Source: Candidatus Sulfurimonas marisnigri (GTDB taxonomy: Bacteria; Campylobacterota; Campylobacteria; Campylobacterales; Sulfurimonadaceae). From it: 64,000 nucleotides of DNA. Below, piece after piece: positions 46,129 to 54,879 of the stretch. The first letter of the stretch is position 1; each line of letters opens with the position of its first letter. The DNA is taken from assembly GCF_015265475.1 (NCBI RefSeq), contig NZ_CP054493.1, positions 682,001 through 746,000 of the forward strand. The letters run 5' to 3'. The notes below the pieces were generated by a model. It was not told the DNA's origin, searched no databases, and saw only the letters and a list, made by a program, of their open reading frames with translations. The position numbers and the translations under genes are program-made.

Positions 46129-47313
46129 ATGAGCGCAATTGAAAGACCACAATTAAATAAGAAACTAGTAGATATTAATTATATGTTAAAAGAGGCTCCA
46201 AGAGAAAAGCACTTTATTACAGGTGCTCAAGCGATGGCGGAAGCTGTTAAAAGAGCAAACGTAGATATGGCTATTGCATATCCTATTACGCCACAATCAG
46301 AGGTTATGCACCTTGTTGGTGATATTTATCACCAAGGTCATATTAAAGAGTATTACAGAGCTGAAGAAGAGCTTGGTACGATGTCAGCTATCGCTGGTGC
46401 TTCAAGAGCAGGTGTTCGTTTGTTTACAGCAACATCAGGACCCGGACTTCTTAGAGGTTTAGAAGCAATTGTATCTTGGTCTGGACATAGAGTTCCAGCA
46501 GTATTAGGTATTTTAACTCGTGTTGTAAATGCACCATTATCAATACAGCCAGATAATATCGAAATGGCATACATGATGCACTGTGGTGCTGTTATGTTAC
46601 ATGCTGAGAATCAGCAAGATGTGTTTGATATGACATTGGCAGCATTTGCAATTGCAGAAAAAGTTGATGTTTATATTCCTGTAGCAGTTGCAACAGAAGG
46701 TTTCTTCGTAACACACGCAAAAGGTTACGTTGATATGACTCCTGAGGATATGGCACTAACTGCATTTGATCCAGTTGCTGCACCAGTTCCAGCTATGGAC
46801 AATGAAACGCCACCAGCTAGAATCCAAAGAGATGCTCCTGTTCAAAAGTCAAACTTTATGAGTTACTTAATTCATGCAGTATGGCAGCAAGAGATCTGGG
46901 ATTCAAATAAGCGTGCAATGAAATATATCTATGAGTATCTTGGTGGACCAATAGAAGTTCTTAACCCTGATGCTGATGTATTTGTTGTTGCTTCTGGTTG
47001 TGCTGCTGCACAAGGTAGAGAAGCTCATAGAGCTTCGCAAGAATTGGGTTTAAATGTTGGTTTGATCAAAGTAAAAGCAATTAGACCATTTCCAATTGAT
47101 GAAATCAAAGAAGCAACTAAGAATGCTAAGACACTAATTGTTCCTGAACATAACATTATTGGTTGGTTGTCTCAAGAAGTTAAAGCAGCTATACCTAATG
47201 GTGGTATTGTTGTAGGTGGTCCAAGAGTATTCGGTGGTATGACGCTTCCGGTTGAATTGATTATGAAAGAAATTTATACCGCTCTTGGTTTAGAATACGA
47301 TCTGAAATTATAA
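46129..47313 (+). CDS. 2-oxoacid:ferredoxin oxidoreductase alpha subunit, set 1
   Basis: 394 residues. Pyrimidine-binding (PP-like) domain of the thiamine-diphosphate enzyme: ITGAQAMAEAVKRANVDMAIAYPITPQSEV, in part, near residues 25-55, then YRAEEELGTMSAIAGASRAG, TATSGPGLLRGLEA and the C-terminal transketolase-like domain (VASGCAAAQGREA, VKAIRPFPIDEIKEA). With the other four subunits it carries out reversible CO2-linked reductive carboxylation of acetyl-CoA or succinyl-CoA, a step of the reductive TCA cycle. Separate from the beta subunit, as in POR/OGOR of this class. Confidence 0.93.
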   Translation: MSAIERPQLNKKLVDINYMLKEAPREKHFITGAQAMAEAVKRANVDMAIAYPITPQSEVMHLVGDIYHQGHIKEYYRAEEELGTMSAIAGASRAGVRLFTATSGPGLLRGLEAIVSWSGHRVPAVLGILTRVVNAPLSIQPDNIEMAYMMHCGAVMLHAENQQDVFDMTLAAFAIAEKVDVYIPVAVATEGFFVTHAKGYVDMTPEDMALTAFDPVAAPVPAMDNETPPARIQRDAPVQKSNFMSYLIHAVWQQEIWDSNKRAMKYIYEYLGGPIEVLNPDADVFVVASGCAAAQGREAHRASQELGLNVGLIKVKAIRPFPIDEIKEATKNAKTLIVPEHNIIGWLSQEVKAAIPNGGIVVGGPRVFGGMTLPVELIMKEIYTALGLEYDLKL

Positions 47314-47325
47314 AAAAGGGATAAT

Positions 47326-48234
47326 ATGAGTTTAAAATATGTAACTCCGGCAGAACGGTTTAAAAGATATCTACCAAAAGATTATGTAGAGTTAGTTGAC
47401 TATGGTCCATTTGGAAAGAGCCAGGATGAAGCTGGCCCTGGTAATATGGGACAGTTCAAAGAATTGATGGAAGAACATCCAATGTGTTCTGGTTGTTGGA
47501 TGGCGTATTACATCAGACTGATTTTTGCTTCACTACCATGTCCTGAAGAGACTGTTACACTTGGTACAGCTGGATGTGGTCGTTTGGCTATCTCACAAGC
47601 TGCTGTTCCATTTATTTATGGTAACTATGGCGACCAAAATGCTATGGCTTCTGGGTTATCACGTGCATTCAGATTACGCTTTCCTGATAAGCATAAGGAC
47701 GTTATTACAATAGCAGGTGATGGTGGTACAATGGACATCGGTTTTAGTATGACTATGCACTCTTGGATCCGTGGTGAAAAATTCACAACAATCATGCTTG
47801 ATAATGAAGTTTATGGTAATACTGGTGGTCAAGAGAGTGGTATGTCTCCTAAGGGTGCTGTATTGAAAATGGCTCCGGAAGGTAAAAAGTTTGAAAAGAT
47901 GCCTGCTACAGCATTGGCAAAAGCTGCTGGTTGTGTGTATATTGTAAAGATGTCACCAACAAATATCAAAAAAGCAGCAAAAGTCATTAGAAGAGCAATC
48001 TTTGTTGCTAGAGAAGTGGGTCCTACATTCATTCACGCATACACTTCATGTAATATCGAATATTCTATTCCTACGGAGGAAGTATTTGCAGATGCAAGAG
48101 CGCAAGAGAAAGATCGCTTCCAATTTGAAGAGTATATGACAGATGAAGCAAAAGCCGTGATAGAGCGAGTAGAAGCTGAAGAGAAAGCAACGTTAAGAGC
48201 GAAAAAAGGTAAAATTGCAGAGGAGGTAAGTTAA
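47326..48234 (+). CDS. 2-oxoacid:ferredoxin oxidoreductase beta subunit (TPP and Fe-S), set 1
   Basis: 302 residues. Contains MCSGCWMAYYIRL (CxxC) and LGTAGCGRL for a [4Fe-4S] cluster, and the thiamine-diphosphate motif IAGDGGTMDIG...LDNEVYGNTGGQ with its Mg-binding Asp/Asn. Catalytic core subunit together with alpha. The later region has RRAIFVAREVGPTFIHAYTSC. It starts 12 bp after the alpha gene. The C-terminus is a charged Lys/Glu/Ala-rich helix. Confidence 0.94.
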   Translation: MSLKYVTPAERFKRYLPKDYVELVDYGPFGKSQDEAGPGNMGQFKELMEEHPMCSGCWMAYYIRLIFASLPCPEETVTLGTAGCGRLAISQAAVPFIYGNYGDQNAMASGLSRAFRLRFPDKHKDVITIAGDGGTMDIGFSMTMHSWIRGEKFTTIMLDNEVYGNTGGQESGMSPKGAVLKMAPEGKKFEKMPATALAKAAGCVYIVKMSPTNIKKAAKVIRRAIFVAREVGPTFIHAYTSCNIEYSIPTEEVFADARAQEKDRFQFEEYMTDEAKAVIERVEAEEKATLRAKKGKIAEEVS

Positions 48235-48235
48235 T

Positions 48236-48943
48236 ATGGAAGCTAGAAAAAGATATAATATACGCATCTCTGGGCTAGGTGGGCAGGGTGTTGTTACCAC
48301 TGCGCACATTCTTGGTTCGACTATGGACAATGCAGGAAAATATGCATCGTTGGTACCGTTCTTTGGTTCTGAAAAAAGAATGGCACCTGTTGAAGCTTAT
48401 GTAAGAGCTTCATCAGAACCAATTTATGAAGTGGGTGAAGTTGTTTACCCTGACATCATTATGATTTATCACTCTCAAGTTGTTACACATGGTAAATCAT
48501 ACACAATGCCATTTTATACAGGTCTTAAACCAAACAGTCTAATAATTATTAATTCTGACTTTGATGTTCTTGAAGAAGAAGATAAGAAAGTACTTAGAGA
48601 TCTAAATGCAAAAGTTGTTCAATTTGATGCTACGGACTTAGCAGTAAAAGTAGCTGGTACTGAACTTGCAACAAATATGGCTATGATGGGTATGCTTCTT
48701 GGTCTTACAGAACTTGTAACTGAAGAAAATATTGAAGCAGCTGTAAAAGAGAGATTCTTGGGAAGCTCATTTGTTGCTTCTGGTGGTACAGCTGCTCTAG
48801 ACTCTGCTATCGAGAAAAAATTTAAGAAAAAAGAAGAATTGCTTGAAAAAAATATGGACGTTATCAAGAAAACTTTTGAGATGGCAAATTCTGTAGATCT
48901 AACTGGTAGTGATTTAGTTATCCAACTAGCACCGAATCTATAA
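48236..48943 (+). CDS. 2-oxoacid:ferredoxin oxidoreductase gamma subunit, set 1
   Basis: 235 residues with the gamma-domain signature IRISGLGGQGVVTTAHILG at the N-terminus, FFGSEKRMAPVEAYVRAS, and later FLGSSFVASGGTAALDSAIEK. The gamma domain interacts with CoA-substrate binding in oxidoreductases of this class. It follows the beta gene by a single base, so translation is coupled. The C-terminal ~50 residues form a helical extension. Confidence 0.92.
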   Translation: MEARKRYNIRISGLGGQGVVTTAHILGSTMDNAGKYASLVPFFGSEKRMAPVEAYVRASSEPIYEVGEVVYPDIIMIYHSQVVTHGKSYTMPFYTGLKPNSLIIINSDFDVLEEEDKKVLRDLNAKVVQFDATDLAVKVAGTELATNMAMMGMLLGLTELVTEENIEAAVKERFLGSSFVASGGTAALDSAIEKKFKKKEELLEKNMDVIKKTFEMANSVDLTGSDLVIQLAPNL

Positions 48944-48958
48944 AAAAGAAGGAATAAT

Positions 48959-49186
48959 ATGTATTATGTAGCAAAAGTTAATTCAGACATGTGTGCTGAG
49001 CATAAATGTAACATGTGTACACTATATTGTCCAGAAGCTAATACGCTGATGTTCAATAAAGATGGGAATACATCTTGGGTAGATGAAGATAGATGTAAAG
49101 GCTGTGCACTTTGTGTGTATGTGTGTACTGACATGCTTAGTCGAGATTGTATTTCGATGGAAATGGTTCACGGTAAAGAAGAATAA
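48959..49186 (+). CDS. 2Fe4S-type (8Fe) ferredoxin-like delta subunit, set 1
   Basis: 75 residues with two Cys clusters: CAEHKCNMCTLYCP and CKGCALCVYVC, each able to hold a [4Fe-4S] cluster. Passes electrons between the catalytic subunits and external ferredoxin. Last gene of the operon, 15 bp after gamma, and followed by a terminator hairpin. The protein is identical to that at 63184-63411; the genes differ at 5 of 228 bases, all silent. Confidence 0.93.
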   Translation: MYYVAKVNSDMCAEHKCNMCTLYCPEANTLMFNKDGNTSWVDEDRCKGCALCVYVCTDMLSRDCISMEMVHGKEE

Positions 49187-49200
49187 GCTTTAAACACATT

Positions 49201-49226
49201 AGTCACCCTCTTGGGTGACTTTCATA
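49201..49226 (+). terminator. Intrinsic terminator of the oxidoreductase operon
   Basis: AGTCACCC and GGGTGACT form a perfect 8-bp stem with loop TCTT, starting 15 bp after the ferredoxin stop codon and followed by TTCAT. Confidence 0.7.
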
Positions 49227-49408
49227 GATGATATCTCTTATCATCTAGCAATATAATTAATAAAAATCCTCATATGACAAATTTCATATCTAGTGACACT
49301 TCCTTTTATAACATAGAAGCATTCTTTAACTAATTGAAGTTAATTTTTTTAAAAAGTTAATTTTAGACAATAATGCTAAAATTAGTAATTAAAACCAAAA
49401 GGATTATA

Positions 49409-50665
49409 GTGAAAGTTACAGTAAATAAAATAGATGATATTAACTTTATTATGAGTGGTACAATTAACAATAGTGTGATTGAAGGCAAGGTTGCCAAATT
49501 TAAAGAGCAAGATGCTAAAGAACCAAAGAATGATGAGTCTGCTGATGAAAATATTGAGCAAGCTGCAGCAGGGGAAGTATTTAAAGAATTCATTGATGCT
49601 GGAATAAAAGAAGCAAATATTGATGTGGAAAGTATTTTAGGTCAGCCTGGACTTAAAAAGTATGAGCAAAAAGATAGTAGTGTATATTTTGAAGTTGAGC
49701 TAGCTATTTCTCCAGAGATTAATGTAGATATTGACTATGCAGACATAGTACCTAATTATACAAAGCCAACTGCAGCACCTGAAGTTGTAGAAGCTAAGCT
49801 TGTAGAATTTGCTCAACAACAAGCGCCATTTACAAAGATAGAAATAGCAAGACCCATTGAAAATGGTGATGTTGCTGTAATTGATTTTACAGGTTTTGTA
49901 GATAATAAGACTTTTGAAGGGGGCAGTGCTGAGAAATTCAACCTCAAAGTAGGTTCTAACTCATTTATCCCTGGGTTTGAAGAACAACTTATTGGTATGG
50001 AATATAACCAAGAAAAAGATGTTATTGTAAGTTTTCCTGATGACTATTCAGCCGAAGATTTAGCGGGCAAAGAAGCTAGATTTATTGTTAAACTTCACGA
50101 AATTCAAGAACAAAAACCTGAAAGATTAGATGATGCTTTTGCACAAAAAATATTTGCTGACAAAACGGCCACTCTTGATAAACTTAGAAATCAAGTATCA
50201 GAACAAGCAACAGCTGAAGAATTATCAAAACTTTATATGAGTGAACTTAAGCCTAAAGTGGTAGAAGGCTTACTTGCTAAGTTTGATTTCACATTGCCTA
50301 ATAACATAGTAGAGCAAGAGATAGATGCAAAGGTTCGTGAAAAAACAAGATCATTTAGCGAAGAGCAACATAAGTCTTATATGGAAGATAAAGGTAAATT
50401 TAAAGAGCTAAGAGAATCTGTACGCGAGGAAGCAAGAAAAAGTATTAAAATGACACTTATTGTTGAAGCCTTAGCTAAAAAAGAGGGTATTGAAGTACAT
50501 GAACAAGAAGTCATTGCAGCACTCGGATACCAAGCTACGATGACAGGTCAAGATCCACAAAAGTTATTGCAATACTACCAAGATAACAACTTAATGATAT
50601 CAGCAAAAATGGGACTAACAGAAGACAAGCTTTTTGGTGTAATACTTGGATTTCATAAAGCATAA
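49409..50665 (+). CDS. tig: Trigger-factor-like peptidyl-prolyl isomerase/chaperone lacking the ribosome-docking motif
   Basis: 418 residues from GTG 49409 (VKVTVNKIDD), preceded by AAAAGGA; the frame is open to 49373 but without a ribosome site. Order: an N-terminal domain (1-~110), an FKBP-type isomerase domain (GDVAVIDFTGFVDNKTFEGG, SFIPGFEEQLIGM, ~145-225) and a helical C-terminal chaperone domain. The canonical ribosome-contact loop GFRxGKxP is absent: its position holds an acidic segment (KEPKNDESADENIEQ). So it is either a divergent main trigger factor of this lineage or a ribosome-independent paralogue. Downstream of the oxidoreductase operon, with its own start region. Confidence 0.82.
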   Translation: MKVTVNKIDDINFIMSGTINNSVIEGKVAKFKEQDAKEPKNDESADENIEQAAAGEVFKEFIDAGIKEANIDVESILGQPGLKKYEQKDSSVYFEVELAISPEINVDIDYADIVPNYTKPTAAPEVVEAKLVEFAQQQAPFTKIEIARPIENGDVAVIDFTGFVDNKTFEGGSAEKFNLKVGSNSFIPGFEEQLIGMEYNQEKDVIVSFPDDYSAEDLAGKEARFIVKLHEIQEQKPERLDDAFAQKIFADKTATLDKLRNQVSEQATAEELSKLYMSELKPKVVEGLLAKFDFTLPNNIVEQEIDAKVREKTRSFSEEQHKSYMEDKGKFKELRESVREEARKSIKMTLIVEALAKKEGIEVHEQEVIAALGYQATMTGQDPQKLLQYYQDNNLMISAKMGLTEDKLFGVILGFHKA

Positions 50666-50668
50666 ATA

Positions 50669-51337
50669 ATGCTTGATAAGATGGATGAAAGTTGGATAGA
50701 AAAGATTTGGAAATGGGCAGATAAAAATAATATTTCTGATTTAGAGTGGATAGAACACGATTCTTATTTAGAGGGTGGTTATTTCAGAGGATTACCAAGA
50801 AGCAAAGATAAGTTACTGAACTTAACGGAGCTAAATCTTCTTGGTTCTCAACTCTCTGAACTACCAGTAGAGATAGGAAACCTTGTTAATTTAAATAAGC
50901 TTTATCTCTTGGGAAATCAACTCTCTGAACTACCAGTAGAGATAGGTAATCTGATAAATTTAAAAGAGATTTATATTGCAGGAAATCAGTTAAGAGAATT
51001 ACCAAAGCAAATAGGATCTCTAATAAACTTAAAACTTCTTCTTCTTCAAGAAAATCAAATAACAACAATACCAAAAGAGATTGGAGACCTTCTAAATTTA
51101 ACGATTTTAGAACTTGGAGGAAACCAGCTTACCTCTCTTCCAAAAGAAATAGGAAAACTTAGAAATTTAACTAAATTAACTCTTTGGAAGAATAAGCTTA
51201 CAAAGCTACCAAAAGAGGTAGAAAATCTTTTAAACTTAATAGAACTCGATTGTGTTTACAATAAGCTAGAATTAACAAAAGAACATGTTCAATGGCTAGA
51301 AAATTTAATGACTAAGAACTGTATAGTTAGTATATAA
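50669..51337 (+). CDS. Leucine-rich-repeat protein
   Basis: 222 residues with about six 23-residue repeats of the consensus LxNLxxLxLxxNQLxxLPxEIGxL, from residue ~50 to ~195, of the Leptospira/plant intracellular type. No signal peptide or membrane anchor, so a cytosolic binding scaffold is likely. It starts 3 bp after the trigger-factor-like gene, suggesting co-transcription. The last repeats are complete; the IS3-type element begins 24 bp after the stop codon. Partner unknown. Confidence 0.88.
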   Translation: MLDKMDESWIEKIWKWADKNNISDLEWIEHDSYLEGGYFRGLPRSKDKLLNLTELNLLGSQLSELPVEIGNLVNLNKLYLLGNQLSELPVEIGNLINLKEIYIAGNQLRELPKQIGSLINLKLLLLQENQITTIPKEIGDLLNLTILELGGNQLTSLPKEIGKLRNLTKLTLWKNKLTKLPKEVENLLNLIELDCVYNKLELTKEHVQWLENLMTKNCIVSI

Positions 51338-51360
51338 ATGGAAATTAGCTCTTAATAAGT

Positions 51361-52693
51361 ATAATGGCCTGAATATTTAAGACAGAAATTCAGCGAAGTT
51401 AATTTCTAAAATAGTTAAAATATTATGAAATTAATGGAGAGAAATATGAGTCGAAAAAAAGGTCAAACTTATAGTGCAGAACAAAAGACTACAATAGTGC
51501 TAGAGTTACTCAAAGAAGAAGAGACTATAGCGCAGATAGCAACTAAGTATAAAATCACTGCTCAGTCCATATCAAAGTGGAAGAAGCAATTTTTAGAAAA
51601 TGCTTCACTAGCTTTTGAACCAGCTAAAGCGGTACAAGAGTTTAAAAATGAAATCAAGACTAAAGATGAAGAGATAGAAGAGCTTCAAAAACAACTGGGT
51701 AAATCTGTTGTTGAAAAGGAATGGCTCGCAAAAAAGCTAGAGAGCTCGGTCTCATATAAAGAGAGAAAAACTCTCATAGAGAACGGGCTTGAACTTACTA
51801 AAACAATCCAATGTAAATTACTGGGTATTAGTCGTGCTACTCACTACTATAAACCAGTGTCCATGAGCAAAGTAAATCTAAAAATAATGCATACCATAGA
51901 CGAGATAGCCACAGACAACTCCGAGTACGGCTACAGATTTATTCATCAACAACTGCTTGAAGATGGCTATAGTATTGGCAAAGACAGAGTCTTAAAATAT
52001 ATGCAGTTTATGGGGATACAAGCGATATATCCAACAAAAAAGAAGTTGACAAGTATCAAAAACCAAGAACATAAAATCTACGAGTATCTGCTCAAAGAGT
52101 ACTGGACAAAAAACGGAAGAACTAAGCAGATATATGTTCCAGCACCAAACGAAGTTTGGAGCGGTGATATTACTTACATCAGAACTAATGGTGGGTTTAT
52201 GTATCTTGCTGCAGTTATAGACTGGCACACTAAAGCAATACTATCCTATAAGATATCAAATTCTATGGATGCAACGCTTGCAACTGATGTACTCAAAGAA
52301 GCACTTGCAAAATATCCTAAACCAAAGATATTTAACTCAGACCAAGGTAGCAAGTACACAAGTTATGAGCATACTCAAACTTTAAAACAACATGACATTC
52401 AAATCTCAATGAATGGAAGAGGAAGATCAATCGACAATATAGTCATTGAACGTTTCTTCAGAACTCTCAAACATGGAAATATCTATATCAGCGATTATCA
52501 ATCAATTAAGGAGCTAAAAGAAGGTGTCAAAAACTACATTCATAAATATAATTTCAAAAGATTTCATTCAGCTATTGCTTATCAAAAACCAATGAATCTG
52601 TATCTTGAATTTATAAAAAATGTAGGGTAAGGTGACAGTTAGAGGTGGAAATTAATTAAGCTGAAAAGTTGTCTTGATTTTTCAGGCCATTAT
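51361..52693 (+). mobile_element. IS3-family insertion sequence of a second type
   Basis: Terminal inverted repeats begin ATAATGGCCTGAA (51361-51373) and end TTCAGGCCATTAT (52681-52693), with further imperfect pairing inside. They enclose one transposase gene. No target duplication is clear. It abuts a right-end fragment of the 1292-bp IS, implying insertion into or beside it. Confidence 0.82.
51446..52630 (+). CDS. IS3/IS150-type transposase, single-frame OrfAB
   Basis: 394 residues from ATG 51446 (MSRKKGQTYS), preceded by GGAGAG. N-terminal HTH (AEQKTTIVLELLKEEETIAQIATKYKI), then a coiled coil (EIKTKDEEIEELQKQLGKSV), HTH_21 and the DDE core: WSGDITYIRTNGG (Asp), IFNSDQGSKYTS (Asp) and GRGRSIDNIVIERFFRTLKH (Glu). 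The two parts usually separated by a -1 frameshift are here in one frame. It looks intact and potentially active. Confidence 0.9.
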   Translation: MSRKKGQTYSAEQKTTIVLELLKEEETIAQIATKYKITAQSISKWKKQFLENASLAFEPAKAVQEFKNEIKTKDEEIEELQKQLGKSVVEKEWLAKKLESSVSYKERKTLIENGLELTKTIQCKLLGISRATHYYKPVSMSKVNLKIMHTIDEIATDNSEYGYRFIHQQLLEDGYSIGKDRVLKYMQFMGIQAIYPTKKKLTSIKNQEHKIYEYLLKEYWTKNGRTKQIYVPAPNEVWSGDITYIRTNGGFMYLAAVIDWHTKAILSYKISNSMDATLATDVLKEALAKYPKPKIFNSDQGSKYTSYEHTQTLKQHDIQISMNGRGRSIDNIVIERFFRTLKHGNIYISDYQSIKELKEGVKNYIHKYNFKRFHSAIAYQKPMNLYLEFIKNVG

Positions 52694-52695
52694 AA

Positions 52696-52747
52696 AGGTT
52701 ATGTTTTTACTGGGTTAGTAATTGTCTAGTTTATAGGGGACATTCCA
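52696..52747 (+). mobile_element. Right-end remnant of the 1292-bp IS
   Basis: About 50 bp match the right end of the 1292-bp IS copies (GTTTTTACT.G.TTAGTAATTG then the full inverted repeat ending GGGGACATTCCA). The rest of that copy is gone, replaced on the left by the second IS type. A third, older insertion of the same element. Confidence 0.8.
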
Positions 52748-53122
52748 GTATGGGGTTAAGAGGACTTAACGAGGTGTAAAGTACAGTCAGTACTTCTGTA
52801 TTTTGATTATAGCGTTGATCGCTTTGGGAAATCATTTTTTTGAAAAAAGACTTTAACAAAATTAATTTATTTCTTTAAGCTTTGGATTGTAAAAACTACT
52901 TTTTAACAGTATTTATACTATTTATCTTAACTCTGCAGTTGAAAATAAGCGATTACAACTTGGGCTTATATCAATTGTTTGACCAATGTAGCTAGAACTA
53001 CGACTCTATCACTGATCTCTTTTCCTTCTAGTAGTTTCTTTGATTAGTTATTTAAGATTGAACTCTTTGTTAACCTGTCTGTCCTTTTAAATCTGAAATT
53101 CTACCGGACTGACACAAAATTT
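52748..53122. other. 375-bp intergenic region
   Basis: No gene or clear structure is seen. It lies between the IS remnant and the end of the minus-strand repeat-protein gene. Confidence 0.4.
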
Positions 53123-53596
53123 TTAAGACGCTCTATTCGGATTTTTTGCAACAGCTGCTCGAACATCTTCATTATCATCTTTACTCAATTTTACCAAAGT
53201 CTCAACGGGTGTGCTTGGATTTACTGAAACAGATGCTCGAATATTTTCGTCTTCATCTTCACTTAATTTATTTAATATATTAACTGGAGTATTTGGATTT
53301 CCAGCAACCCAATATGCCATCAATCTATCTTTACTTAGCTCAACCAAAGTCTCAACGGGTGTGCTTAGATGTTCTGCAACAAATTCTCGAACATACTCAC
53401 TCTCATCTTTACTCATTTTATCTAATGTTTCAGATGATGTATTTATATGTGCAGCAACTCTCACACGAACAAATTGACTCTCATCTTCACTTAACTTATC
53501 TAAAGTCTCAGCAGATGTATTTGGATTTTGCGTAAGCATTCTTCGAATATTCTCGTCATCACTTCTAGCTAACTTTAACTCTTCTATATTTGTCAT
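53123..53596 (-). CDS. LRV/HEAT-like repeat protein
   Basis: 157 residues made of about six tandem 24-residue units with the consensus NPNTPxETLxKLSxDExExVRxxVA. The pattern matches the leucine-rich repeat variant (LRV) family, alpha/3-10 solenoids. No N-terminal Fe-S Cys cluster, which some LRV proteins have, is present. No signal peptide. It may be a binding scaffold. Repeat units are similar enough in DNA to allow unequal recombination. AAGGTAAT-type site precedes the ATG. Confidence 0.82.
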   Translation of the reverse strand: MTNIEELKLARSDDENIRRMLTQNPNTSAETLDKLSEDESQFVRVRVAAHINTSSETLDKMSKDESEYVREFVAEHLSTPVETLVELSKDRLMAYWVAGNPNTPVNILNKLSEDEDENIRASVSVNPSTPVETLVKLSKDDNEDVRAAVAKNPNRAS

Positions 53597-53982
53597 ATTA
53601 TTACCTTTATAGTTTTTAATTTATTTTACCTATTAATCAATTATTTAATTTTAGCTTTTAATATCTTATTGAAGCATTAGGACCAATAATAACTGAAAAT
53701 ATTTAAAAAGATGTAAGTAGAGAATTAAGCTAAAAGATTCACTAAAAAGTAATATATATTAAGTCTCTCTGAACCATGTTAAAAAGGTAATAAATAAATA
53801 TAAAGAAAAGGTTACTATTCACTTATTTTTTTACAATTAATCCTCTGCTTATTCTGATTTAACTTCTCTAGATAAAAGGGAAGGCTTAGATATATTAATA
53901 TTATATTAATTTAGTTATTTAGTTATTAAGATACGATAAGATAATGATAAAATATATAAAAATTATTATGAGGTATGATAAT
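53597..53982. other. 386-bp intergenic region between divergent genes
   Basis: Holds the promoters of the minus-strand repeat protein and of the plus-strand 198-aa protein. Very AT-rich; no coding frame or strong structure seen. Confidence 0.4.
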
Positions 53983-54579
53983 ATGGCTGACAAGAAAATG
54001 ACGCGTTACTTAGAAATACAAATGGATGAACTTAAAGCTGCTATTGGAGTGGATGCGGAGGAGCAGGATTCTGCTCCAAATAATAATAAAGCTAAAAATA
54101 ATAAAGCTAAAAATGCTGACGTTGCAAAACTATATGAAGATGCCGCAGAATATGAAGAAGAGTTGCAATGTTTTGAAGAAGAGTTAGAAATAATAAATGC
54201 AAGTGAACTCAAAGACATGGCTGGAGCATTAACCCAAAAGCTTCCAGATGAAGAGAGAAATTATGCAAAAGAGTTAAAAGCTATCTTAATAGCAGGTTGG
54301 ACACACCTTGTAGAAGTTGAAAAAATACATCCAATTGAGCAATTAGAGCTTATTAAAGAAACAGAATTTTGTGATGTTATAGAGAAACTAAATACTGAGT
54401 ATCCTGATTTTGACGGTGACTTTGAAAAAAGTGTGAGAGGGATTTTGGTGAAAAGATGGGAAACTCTTATCGCCATTAAAAAAGAGCATATAGAAGAGGA
54501 GATGGAAGAGATATATATTGCAGGTCTCAAACCAAGTTTTGTGAAAAGAATATATAAACAATTCCATGGAATATCTTAA
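53983..54579 (+). CDS. Unrecognised acidic 198-residue protein
   Basis: Start placed at ATG 53983 (MADKKMTRYLE), with GAGG upstream; the frame begins 13 codons earlier. No family recognised. A helical protein with an Asn/Lys-rich stretch (NNNKAKNNKAKN), acidic coiled-coil-like middle (YEDAAEYEEELQCFEEELE) and helical remainder. No signal peptide or membrane segment. It stands alone before the two 100-aa paralogues, which are on the other strand. Confidence 0.65.
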   Translation: MADKKMTRYLEIQMDELKAAIGVDAEEQDSAPNNNKAKNNKAKNADVAKLYEDAAEYEEELQCFEEELEIINASELKDMAGALTQKLPDEERNYAKELKAILIAGWTHLVEVEKIHPIEQLELIKETEFCDVIEKLNTEYPDFDGDFEKSVRGILVKRWETLIAIKKEHIEEEMEEIYIAGLKPSFVKRIYKQFHGIS

Positions 54580-54879
54580 TTAGTTATATTATTTATTTTA
54601 TGATTATTTAATAAAGATGCTAAATGTCACTACAAAAAAAGCTGGGTTATAAGAATAACCAAGAATAAAGGTTTTAAGCTACCTTATTGGTTTAGCATGC
54701 TTCACCTGATTATTAAAATTTGATTAAGGCGTTCTCCGAATAACTACTTAAGTACCATAGTTGTTTGAGTGGTTTATTTCTGAATGTATAGAAAAACTCC
54801 CCACTCATTAGCATAAATAGTCTGCATTGAAGTTCTAAACTATAGTGCTATAGTTATCCATAACGCTATACTAATGTAT
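54580..54879. other. 300-bp intergenic region
   Basis: Lies between convergent genes. No open frame of interest and no strong hairpin is seen. Confidence 0.4.
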
